A DNA stretch of 64,000 nt from Nocardiopsis sp. FR4 (GTDB lineage: Bacteria > Actinomycetota > Actinomycetes > Streptosporangiales > Streptosporangiaceae), in NCBI RefSeq assembly GCF_009830945.1, contig NZ_VWVV01000011.1:62001-126000 (forward strand), written 5' to 3'. Positions 37,626 to 46,927 of this stretch are shown here, in pieces; within the stretch, counting starts at the first letter, position 1; every line of letters starts with the position of its first letter. A model generated the notes under the pieces. That model was not told the DNA's origin and made no database searches. It saw nothing but the letters and a program-made list of their open reading frames with translations. A program made the translations under genes and the position numbers.

Positions 37626-38372
37626 TCAGTCGCGGACGACGACGTTCAGGGTGCGCGGGTCGGGCAGCTCGACGGTGTGCCCCAGGTCGCGCAGGGCGGA
37701 CGCGAGCTCCTCGGGCGTGGCGGCGTCCACACCCTCCAGCAGCAGGGACCGGGCGATCTCGCCCCGCGTGGCCTTGGCCATGTGGCTGACCACCGAGCGC
37801 TTGACCGACCCGTCCACGAGGCGTTCGCGCAGCACCCTGACGGTGACGCCGTTGGCCGGGGCGAAGGCGGCGGCGTAGACCGCCGAGCGGCAGTCGACGA
37901 CCAGGCGCCCCCCGGTCAGTTCGCCCAGGGGCGCGGCCAGGGCGCGCTTCCAGTAGGCGCCCAGACCGCCCAGGGGCGGCAGCCTGACCCCCATGGACAG
38001 GCGGTAGGGCGGGATCCGGTCCTCGGGGCCGACCACGCCCCACAGGCCGGAGAAGATCAGGACGCGCCCGTCGGCCCCGGGCAGGTCGGCCAGGCCCAGC
38101 CGGTCGTAGAGCACGCCCGTGTACAGGTCCGCGGCGCGCGGGGCGGGGGCGGTGGCCAGGTCCAGGTTGCGCTTGAGCGCGTCGGCCTGGCCGGGGCCGA
38201 TGCCCAGGGTGTCCATCGCGGTGTCCGCGGGGCCCGCGCACAGGTCGGTCAGCGCCGCCATCACCCGTCCGCGGGCCCCGGCCAGGTCGGGCAGGGTCAG
38301 CGCGCCCGTGTCCAGGCGCGGCCCCTCCCCGGAGGTGGCCTTTCCCTCGGACGGCGGCAGCAGGATGAGCAT
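37626..38372 (-). CDS. yaaA: YaaA family peroxide-stress protein
   Basis: This 248-residue DUF328/YaaA protein has the family opening MLILLPPSEGK and the blocks FSGLWGVVGPEDRIPPYRLSM and LVVDCRSAVYAAAF. In Escherichia coli YaaA lowers intracellular free iron during peroxide stress. The fold contains a DNA-binding-like helix-hairpin-helix, but the biochemistry is not settled. ATG at 38372 is the family start; a longer open frame is Pro/Arg-rich noise. It is divergent from the GNAT gene. Confidence 0.9.
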   Translation of the reverse strand: MLILLPPSEGKATSGEGPRLDTGALTLPDLAGARGRVMAALTDLCAGPADTAMDTLGIGPGQADALKRNLDLATAPAPRAADLYTGVLYDRLGLADLPGADGRVLIFSGLWGVVGPEDRIPPYRLSMGVRLPPLGGLGAYWKRALAAPLGELTGGRLVVDCRSAVYAAAFAPANGVTVRVLRERLVDGSVKRSVVSHMAKATRGEIARSLLLEGVDAATPEELASALRDLGHTVELPDPRTLNVVVRD

Positions 38373-38493
38373 GGTGGGACTTCCCAGGTGGAGGCGGTGG
38401 TGGTGCCCGCCCATGGTACGGCGACCGGGGCGGCGGCGGCTCCCGTGAGTCCGCCGGGTAGCATCGGCCGCTTCGGAGGCGAGGGGAGCGGGC

Positions 38494-39147
38494 ATGCACG
38501 AGTGGGCGCGGCGGGTGACGCGGGACTGGCCGCCGTTCGAGGTCGAGGAGCGCGGCGGCTGGCGGTTCGGGTTCGCCGAGGGGATCACCAAGCGCGCCAA
38601 CTGCGCGCTGCTGCTGGAGCCCGGCGCGGACGTGGCCGAGGTCACCTCGGTCTACACCGGGCGCGGACTGCGCCCGTGCGTACAGGTGTGGCCCGGGCAG
38701 GAGGAGACCGACCGGCGCCTGGCCGAGCACGGGTACGCGGTGGTGGAGCCCACACTGGTCCTGGCCCGCGGCCTCGACGCGCCTCCCGGGGCGCCGGGCA
38801 CCTCCGAGGTCGCCGCCGTCCCGGGGCCCGTCTGGGAGTCCCGGGACGTCACGCGCATCCTCTCCCGGGTGGACACCGGCTACGGCACGGCCGCGCGGGG
38901 CCTGAGCCGGGGCGCCGCGGTGCTGGACGGGGAGTCGGTGGCGGTGTGCGCCATGTTCACCGAACCGCACGCGCGTGGCCGGGGCACGGCGGGCGCGCTG
39001 CTGGCCGACCTGCTCGACTGGGCGCACGGGAGGGGGGCCAGGCGGGCCTACCTGTGCGTGGTGGCCGACAACGCCCCGGCGCTGCGGCTCTACGAGCGCT
39101 TCGGGTTCACCCAGGTCTCGCGGTACCACAGCCGGGTCCTTGCCTGA
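38494..39147 (+). CDS. GNAT family N-acetyltransferase
   Basis: This 217-residue product has the acetyl-CoA-binding GNAT fold in its C-terminal half: EPHARGRGTAGALLADLL near 155-172 is motif A, and LRLYERFGFTQVSRYH near 195-212 is motif B. The N-terminal half (FAEGITKRANCALLL) resembles a degenerate GNAT or DUF-type domain found in actinobacterial acetyltransferases. The substrate is unknown. ATG at 38494 has GAGGGGAG upstream. Confidence 0.88.
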   Translation: MHEWARRVTRDWPPFEVEERGGWRFGFAEGITKRANCALLLEPGADVAEVTSVYTGRGLRPCVQVWPGQEETDRRLAEHGYAVVEPTLVLARGLDAPPGAPGTSEVAAVPGPVWESRDVTRILSRVDTGYGTAARGLSRGAAVLDGESVAVCAMFTEPHARGRGTAGALLADLLDWAHGRGARRAYLCVVADNAPALRLYERFGFTQVSRYHSRVLA

Positions 39148-39192
39148 ACGGGCCGGGCTCCGGCCGGAGCCCGCACGGACGGCCCCGGACAG

Positions 39193-39229
39193 CACGGAGG
39201 CGGCGGTCGCGTGGACCGCCGCCTCCGTG
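39193..39229. terminator. Bidirectional terminator between the GNAT gene and the zinc-ribbon gene
   Basis: Perfect 16-bp arms (39193-39208 and 39214-39229) flank a 5-base loop, 45 bases after the GNAT stop and 14 beyond the zinc-ribbon gene stop, between convergent genes. Confidence 0.9.
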
Positions 39230-39242
39230 TCCGTTCGTGTGG

Positions 39243-39461
39243 CTAACGCTCGTCCGTCTTGCTCTCGGTGAGCTTGTCGGTCTCGTCCTGGATGTCCGAG
39301 GCGATCTTGCGGAGAGAGTCGTCGTGCTTGCGCATGTGGTGTGCGCAGAACAGGAGTTCACCGCCTGAGTTCAGCAGCACCCGGACGTACGCCTGTGCAC
39401 CACAGCGGTCGCAGCGGTCAGCAGCCGTCAGCGGCTGGGTGGGGGCAAGGGTTCCAGTCAC
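39243..39461 (-). CDS. Small zinc-ribbon protein (DUF7455-like)
   Basis: This 72-residue product has a putative zinc site: Cys17, Cys20, Cys39 and His42 (DRCDRCG...LLFCAHHMRKHDD), followed by a charged helical tail. It matches the short actinobacterial DUF7455-type protein that, as I recall, is often found between the principal sigma gene and parE, which is its position here. Function unknown. It starts with GTG at 39461. Confidence 0.8.
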   Translation of the reverse strand: MTGTLAPTQPLTAADRCDRCGAQAYVRVLLNSGGELLFCAHHMRKHDDSLRKIASDIQDETDKLTESKTDER

Positions 39462-39836
39462 TTCGCCATCCTCAATACTCGGCGTTAGTCACCTCTGACA
39501 ACATCTAACCCGACCAAGACGTTCCCAACCCGGGTCCGTGTACGCCGACAGCGGAATCTGCCTGGTTGATGCCGGGATGGGGAGTTTCTGGCTCGACGTC
39601 GTATGTGCTCCTTGTTGTACCCGTTGAGAAGGCTCGCATCCCCGGAAAAGGGGAGTATCCAGGTCGCATCCACCAGAGGTGGTAGTCTCGCGCGGGGCAG
39701 GCCCCCGTCCTCCCGCTGAGTCCCCGGTGGTAGCAAGCGACCGGCACGCCGCCCCCCTAACGTCAGTGCGGCGCGGTACAAAGGGCACGCACCGCATCAG
39801 CGCCCCGATGGCCCTCAAGACGCAGGAGATGTCCGA
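39462..39836. other. 375-bp intergenic region ahead of parE
   Basis: No gene is supported here. An 8-bp direct repeat TCGCATCC (39634-39641 and 39664-39671) flanks a CCCC-GGAAAA-GGGG hairpin-like segment at 39640-39653. TAGTCT at 39683-39688 could be the parE -10 box. The first 130 bases are lower in GC than average. Confidence 0.4.
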
Positions 39837-41942
<2,106 letters not shown>

Positions 41943-41950
41943 GCGGCCCC

Positions 41951-43087
41951 TCAGGGGGTCTGGGGCGGAGCCCAGACCCCCTCGCCGAGGAAGCGGTCGA
42001 TGGCCGCGCGGTAGGGGGCGGGGTCCAGGCCCCTCTCCGCGACCCAGGCGTCGTTGTAGTAGCTGTGCTGGTAGCGCTCGCCGCCGTCGCAGATCAGGGT
42101 CACCACGCTGCCCCGGCGGCCCTCGCGGCGCATCCTGGCGATCAGGTGCCAGACCCCCCACAGGTTGGTGCCCGTGGATCCCCCCGCCGCCAGCCCGGTG
42201 ACGTCGTGCAGGTGCCGCATCGCGGCGATGCTCGCGGCGTCGGGCACCGGCATCATCAGGTCGATCACCGAGGGAACGAAGCTCGGCTCCATGCGGGGGC
42301 GCCCGATCCCCTCGATCCGGGAGGGTGTGCCCGTGGCGTAGTCGGCCGCGCCGGTCACCCAGCCGGGGAAGAACGCCGAGTTCTCCGGATCCACCACCGC
42401 CAGACGGGTGCCCATGCGCCGGTAGCGCAGGTAGCGGCCGATGGTGGCGGAGGTGCCGCCGGTGCCCGCACCCACCACGATCCACGCGGGACAGGGGTGG
42501 CGCTCCAGGCTGAGCTGCTCGAAGATCGACTCGGCGATGTTGTTGTTGCCCCGCCAGTCCGTGGCCCGCTCGGCGTAGGTGAACTGGTCCATGTAGTGGC
42601 CGCCGGTCTCGGCGGCCAGGCGCTCGGCCTCGGCGTACATGGCGGGAGGGCTGTCCACGAAGTGGCACCGCCCCCCGTAGCGCTCGATGAGGGCGATCTT
42701 CTCCGGGCTCGTCCTACGGGGGATCACGGTGATGAAGTCCAGCCCCACCAGCTGTGCGAAGTAGGCCTCCGACACCGCCGTGGACCCCGAGCTGGCCTCC
42801 ACGATCGTGGTGTCCTCCCGGATCCACCCGTTGGCCAGGCCGTACAGGAACAGGGAGCGCGCCAGCCGGTGCTTGAGGCTGCCGGTGGGGTGGACCGACT
42901 CGTCCTTGAGGTAGAGGTCGATCCCCCACTCCGGTGGCAGGGGGAACACGTGCAGGTGGGTGTCGGCGGAGCGGTTGGCGTCGGCCACGACCCGGCGCAC
43001 CGCCTCGTCGCTCCAGGAGCGGACCCTGTCGTCGCAGCGGTCCACCCACGGGTTGTCGTCGCCCGGCTCGGTGGGTGAGGGTTCCAT
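41951..43087 (-). CDS. PLP-dependent cysteine synthase/desulfhydrase family protein (Cds1-like)
   Basis: This 378-residue fold-type II PLP enzyme has the cofactor lysine at Lys72 in HPTGSLKHR and a glycine-rich phosphate-binding loop in [14 protein letters not shown] near 205-218. Sequence features ([25 protein letters not shown]) match the group containing the M. tuberculosis cysteine desulfhydrase Cds1, which releases H2S from cysteine, more than classical CysK. It probably acts in sulfur metabolism or H2S-based redox protection. ATG at 43087 fits. A hairpin that ends parE overlaps its last codons. Confidence 0.88.
   Translation of the reverse strand: MEPSPTEPGDDNPWVDRCDDRVRSWSDEAVRRVVADANRSADTHLHVFPLPPEWGIDLYLKDESVHPTGSLKHRLARSLFLYGLANGWIREDTTIVEASSGSTAVSEAYFAQLVGLDFITVIPRRTSPEKIALIERYGGRCHFVDSPPAMYAEAERLAAETGGHYMDQFTYAERATDWRGNNNIAESIFEQLSLERHPCPAWIVVGAGTGGTSATIGRYLRYRRMGTRLAVVDPENSAFFPGWVTGAADYATGTPSRIEGIGRPRMEPSFVPSVIDLMMPVPDAASIAAMRHLHDVTGLAAGGSTGTNLWGVWHLIARMRREGRRGSVVTLICDGGERYQHSYYNDAWVAERGLDPAPYRAAIDRFLGEGVWAPPQTP
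41954..41981. terminator. Hairpin after parE, overlapping the 3' end of the convergent gene
   Basis: Perfect 11-bp arms (41954-41964 and 41971-41981) flank a 6-base loop. It begins 12 bases after the parE stop and lies inside the last codons of the convergent PLP-enzyme gene, so coding and termination functions are superimposed. Confidence 0.75.
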
Positions 43088-43118
43088 GCCAGGTAGCTTA
43101 CGGTCCGCCGGGCGGGAA

Positions 43119-43140
43119 GCCGGGTCCCGCGGGGCCCGGC
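43119..43140 (-). terminator. Hairpin after the TPR protein gene
   Basis: Arms 43119-43127 and 43132-43140 (one G-U pair) lie 14 bases beyond the stop of the minus-strand gene at 43154-43480 and upstream of the PLP-enzyme start. Confidence 0.55.
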
Positions 43141-43153
43141 CTCACAGGCGGCG

Positions 43154-43480
43154 TCAGTCCAGCGAACCGCCGGACATCACCGCGTGCATGCGCCGGTAGG
43201 TGGCCGCCTCCTCGTGGCGGCTCTGGCGCTCCAGCGTGCGGGCCAGCGCGATGTGCGCCCAGTTGTCCACCGGGTCCAGCTCGATGATCCTGCGGAAGGT
43301 CCGCTCGGCCTTGTTGAGCTGGGCGGAGTGGAAGTAGGCCCGGCCCAGCAGTTCCAGCAGGGAGCGGCTGTCGGGTTCGTGCTCGACGATGGGTTCCAGG
43401 GTCCGGGCGGCGTAGATGGGGTCGCCCAGCTCCATGAACATGCGTGCGCGGTTGAAGGTGTCGTAGGTGTTCTCTTCCAC
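43154..43480 (-). CDS. Small tetratricopeptide-repeat protein
   Basis: This 108-residue product is almost wholly TPR: helix pairs near 6-38, 40-72 (LELLGRAYFHSAQLNKAERTFRRIIELDP) and 74-100. TPR proteins are scaffolds with no catalytic role. Conserved short forms like this are common in actinobacteria. GTG at 43480 is preceded by GGAAGGAG. The partner is unknown; the neighbour upstream is carbonic anhydrase. Confidence 0.85.
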   Translation of the reverse strand: MEENTYDTFNRARMFMELGDPIYAARTLEPIVEHEPDSRSLLELLGRAYFHSAQLNKAERTFRRIIELDPVDNWAHIALARTLERQSRHEEAATYRRMHAVMSGGSLD

Positions 43481-43646
43481 GGTGCTCCTTCCGACGGCCG
43501 CGGGGGCCGTCCCGGATCACAACGGCCGGGGTGCCGACCGCATTCCCTGGTGGGGCGGAGACGGCCTCGTGTGACCACGTGCCGTCCCCGCTCCTCCTGA
43601 AGGGATCCCCGGCCGTGCGCGTCGCACACGTGTCAGAGGCCCGCGG

Positions 43647-44174
43647 TCACAGGTCGACGGGCTTCACCCGGCCGGTGTCCACGTCGTAGAGGGCGCCCGC
43701 CACCGCCAGGCCCTCGGGCAGCAGCGGGTGGCGGCGGATGCGCTCCAGGCCCCGCCGCAGCGCCCCCATCTGGTCGCTGGCGGTGTGGAAGTCCAGACTG
43801 CGGGTGTCGACCCCGTGCTGCTCCTCGATGAGGTCGTGGACCACCGTGTCGCTGTCCACCGAGGCCATCTTGCAGCGCGTGTGCGGCATGACCAGCACCC
43901 GGTCCACCTTGAGCAGGTAGGCCGCCGCCACCAGGTTCATCAGGACGGTGTCGTCCACGCGCGCGCCCGCGTTGCGCATGATCTTGGCGTCGCCCGGCTC
44001 CAGGCCCAGGACGGCCAGGGGGTCGATACGGGAGTCCATGCAGGTCACCAGGGCCAGGCCGCGGGCGGCCTCACCCTTGAGGCCACCCAGTCGGAAGGAC
44101 TCGGCGTAGGCCTCGTTGGCCTTGAAGAACGCGTCGAAGGCACCTGTGGAGGTGGCGCCGCTGGTGTCACTCAC
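43647..44174 (-). CDS. Beta-class carbonic anhydrase
   Basis: This 175-residue beta-carbonic anhydrase interconverts CO2 and bicarbonate. Zinc ligands are Cys45 (in TCMDSR), His98 and Cys101 (in MPHTRC), with the catalytic Asp47-Arg49 pair. It resembles the short M. tuberculosis Rv1284-like type. GTG at 44174 has AAGGAGCG upstream with 9-base spacing; an in-frame upstream start at 44216 is weaker. Cytosolic. Confidence 0.93.
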   Translation of the reverse strand: MSDTSGATSTGAFDAFFKANEAYAESFRLGGLKGEAARGLALVTCMDSRIDPLAVLGLEPGDAKIMRNAGARVDDTVLMNLVAAAYLLKVDRVLVMPHTRCKMASVDSDTVVHDLIEEQHGVDTRSLDFHTASDQMGALRRGLERIRRHPLLPEGLAVAGALYDVDTGRVKPVDL

Positions 44175-44252
44175 GTGGAGTCGCTCCTTGTCCGTGCTCG
44201 CCGGCGCCGCGCGCACCGGGGATCCGGTGGGCGCGGCGCGGGTTCGAAGGTC

Positions 44253-46733
44253 TCAGACCTGGGGAGGGGTGATCCCCGAGTCGGTCTGACCACTACCTAC
44301 GGTAACGATCGCGCGCGGGAGGGTCTCACCCGACCCGTCCCGGCGGTCGTTGAGGTCCGGCAGACGGACCGGCTTGCCGTCGGCGCGCGCGGCGCGGGCG
44401 GGGGAGCGGCCGATCCAGCCGAACAGCAGCGTGTCCTCGCCCTTGAGGTAGCGGTGGCAGCGCACGCCGCCGGTGGCGCGGCCCTTGGCCGGGTAGGCCT
44501 CGAACGGCGTGACCTTGGCCGAACCCGCCTGGGTGCCGTCCAGGGCGCCGGAGGACCCGGAGACGGTGACCACCACCGAGTCCCGGGGGCTGGGCACCGC
44601 GCCGAACCACAGCACCCGCGCCTCCTCCGACAGGCGGATGCCGGTCACGCCCCCCGCCGGCCGGCCCTGGGGGCGGACGGTGGTCGCGGAGAAGCGCAGC
44701 AACTGGGCCTCGGAGGTGACGAAGGCGAGGTCCTCCTCACCCGTGGACAGCTGGGTGACGCCCACGACGCGGTCGTCGTCCCTCAGGGTGATGACCTCGA
44801 AGTCGTCCTTGTTGGGCGGATAGTCCGGGGAGACCCGCTTGACCACGCCGCCGCGCGTCCCCACGACGAAGCCGGGGCCCGAGGCGTCCATCGACACCAC
44901 CGAGACCACCCGTTCGTCCCCGTCGAGCTGGACGAACTCGCCCACGTCCAGGCCCGAGGCCAGCGGCGGGGAGTCCCCGGCCTCGTCGGGCAGCTCCGGC
45001 AGCTCCACCACCGGCACGCGGATCATCCGCCCCAGGTCGGTGACCAGGCCGACGTCCGAGCGCGAGGTGGTGGGCACGGACACGTGGACCGCGTCGTGCC
45101 GGGTGCGCAGGCCCTCGTACACCCGCGGCACGGTGGCGCCCCTGCTGCGGCCGATCGCGCCGTCCACGCCCATGAGCACGTGGCAGGGCTGGTCGGCCAT
45201 CTCCAGCGGGATCACCGCGCTGCGGGCGGCGCCGTCGCTCTCGCGCAGCTGGGTGCGGCGGGGGGTGGCGAACTGCTTGGAGACCTCGCCCAGTTCCTTG
45301 GAGACCAGGCGGCGCAGCTTCTTGTCCGACTCCAGGACCGCGGTGAGCGCCTCGACCTCCTGGTTGAGCTTGTCCCGCTCGGTCTCCAGCTCCAGCCGGT
45401 CGAAGCGGGTCAGGCGGCGCAGCGGGGTCTCCAGGATGTACCTGGCCTGGACGTCGGACAGGTCGTAGGCGCCCATGAGGGCCTCGCGCGCGGCGGCGGT
45501 GTCGTCGGCCTCGCGGATCAGGGCGATGACGCGGTCGATGTCCAGCAGCGCCACGAGCAGGCCGTCCACCAGGTGCAGGCGCTCCTGGCGCTTGGCCCGG
45601 CGGAACTCGCTGCGTCGGCGCACCACGTCGAGGCGGTGGTTGACGTAGACCTCGAGGAGCTCGCGCAGGCCCAGGGTCTGGGGCTGGCCGTCGACGAGGG
45701 CGACGTTGTTGATGCCGAAGGACTCCTCCATCGGCGTCAGGCGGTACAGCTCCTCCAGGACGGCCTCGGGGTTGAAGCCGTTCTTGAGCTCGATGACCAG
45801 GCGCAGGCCCTGGTTGCGGTCGGTGAGGTCCTTCAGGTCCGAGATGCCCTGGAGCTTCTTGGACTGCACCAGCTCCTTGATGCGGCTGATGACCTTCTCC
45901 GGGCCCACGCTGTAGGGCAGCTCGGTGACCACCAGGCCGGTGCGCCGCGCGGAGACCTTCTCGATGGAGACGGTGGCGCGCGTCTTGAACGTGCCCCGGC
46001 CGGTCCGGTAGGCGTCGCGGATGCCGTCCAGGCCCACGATGGTGCCGCCGGTGGGCAGGTCGGGCCCGGGAACGAACTCGGTGAGCTCCTCCAGGGTGGC
46101 CTCGGGGTGGGCGACCAGGTGGCGGGCGGCCGCGATGACCTCGCCCAGGTTGTGCGGGGCCATGTTGGTGGCCATGCCCACCGCGATGCCCGAGGCGCCG
46201 TTGACCAGGAGGTTCGGGAAGGCGGCGGGCAGGACCTCCGGTTCGGTCTCCTGGCCGTCGTAGTTGGGTTTAAAGTCGACGACGTTCTCGTCGATGGAGG
46301 CGACCAGCAGTTCGGCGGCGCGGTCCAGGCGGGCCTCGGTGTAGCGCATGGCGGCGGGCGCGTCGTCGCCGCCCAGGGAGCCGAAGTTGCCGTGGCCGTC
46401 GACCAGGGGCACGCGCATGGCGAAGGACTGGCTCAGCCGCACGAGCGCGTCGTAGATGGCGCTGTCGCCGTGGGGGTGGAGGCGTCCCATCACTTCCCCG
46501 ACCACACGGGCGCACTTGACGTGGCCGCGGTCGTGTCGCAGCCCCATCTCGTTCATCTGGTACAGGATGCGCCGCTGCACGGGTTTCATACCGTCGCGCG
46601 CGTCCGGGAGGGCGCGTTGGTAGATGACCGAGTAGGCGTACTCCAGGAAGCTGCCGCGCATCTCCTCGGAGACGTCGATGTCGATGATCTTCTCGGCGAG
46701 ATCCTCGGGGGGACGGGAAGTAGTACGGGCCAT
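44253..46733 (-). CDS. parC: DNA topoisomerase IV subunit A
   Basis: This 826-residue type IIA topoisomerase breakage-reunion subunit has its catalytic tyrosine at Tyr131 ([10 protein letters not shown]). The quinolone-resistance region [13 protein letters not shown] carries Ser91 and Asp95, the unmutated residues. A beta-pinwheel C-terminal domain covers about 500-826. No gyrase box (QRRGGxG) is visible, which supports ParC rather than GyrA. ATG at 46733 lacks a good Shine-Dalgarno; CAGAAT on the minus strand ends 7 bases upstream, so a leaderless transcript is likely. It works with ParE, encoded at 39837-41942. Confidence 0.95.
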   Translation of the reverse strand: MARTTSRPPEDLAEKIIDIDVSEEMRGSFLEYAYSVIYQRALPDARDGMKPVQRRILYQMNEMGLRHDRGHVKCARVVGEVMGRLHPHGDSAIYDALVRLSQSFAMRVPLVDGHGNFGSLGGDDAPAAMRYTEARLDRAAELLVASIDENVVDFKPNYDGQETEPEVLPAAFPNLLVNGASGIAVGMATNMAPHNLGEVIAAARHLVAHPEATLEELTEFVPGPDLPTGGTIVGLDGIRDAYRTGRGTFKTRATVSIEKVSARRTGLVVTELPYSVGPEKVISRIKELVQSKKLQGISDLKDLTDRNQGLRLVIELKNGFNPEAVLEELYRLTPMEESFGINNVALVDGQPQTLGLRELLEVYVNHRLDVVRRRSEFRRAKRQERLHLVDGLLVALLDIDRVIALIREADDTAAAREALMGAYDLSDVQARYILETPLRRLTRFDRLELETERDKLNQEVEALTAVLESDKKLRRLVSKELGEVSKQFATPRRTQLRESDGAARSAVIPLEMADQPCHVLMGVDGAIGRSRGATVPRVYEGLRTRHDAVHVSVPTTSRSDVGLVTDLGRMIRVPVVELPELPDEAGDSPPLASGLDVGEFVQLDGDERVVSVVSMDASGPGFVVGTRGGVVKRVSPDYPPNKDDFEVITLRDDDRVVGVTQLSTGEEDLAFVTSEAQLLRFSATTVRPQGRPAGGVTGIRLSEEARVLWFGAVPSPRDSVVVTVSGSSGALDGTQAGSAKVTPFEAYPAKGRATGGVRCHRYLKGEDTLLFGWIGRSPARAARADGKPVRLPDLNDRRDGSGETLPRAIVTVGSGQTDSGITPPQV

Positions 46734-46881
46734 GTCCGTAATTCTGGCCTGTGCCAGAGACTGAAACGTACACGGGCGTGTGGTTGGGCGGATGTGAGCC
46801 GCGTGACGGAGGGGTTTTGTCCGCTTCCGTGGGTGGTTTTCGCCCGGAGATCGCTTGCGGGCGGAAGGACCACCCCCGGTG

Positions 46882-46920
46882 CGCGGACGCGCTCGCGGGC
46901 GTGCCGCGAGCGCGTCCGCG
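46882..46920 (-). terminator. Terminator after the GH81 gene
   Basis: Perfect 17-bp arms (46882-46898 and 46904-46920) flank a 5-base loop, 7 bases beyond the glucanase stop on the minus strand and 150 bases before the parC start. Confidence 0.92.
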
Positions 46921-46927
46921 GGCTCCG

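Noticed and set aside
37526..37789. Plus-strand ORF after the principal sigma gene
   Set aside because: It runs through the terminator hairpin and into the yaaA gene; composition is Arg/Pro-rich and it has no Shine-Dalgarno.
44253..46733. GyrA rather than ParC
   Set aside because: No gyrase box (QRRGGxG) in the C-terminal domain, and the neighbouring B subunit is not next to dnaA/recF.
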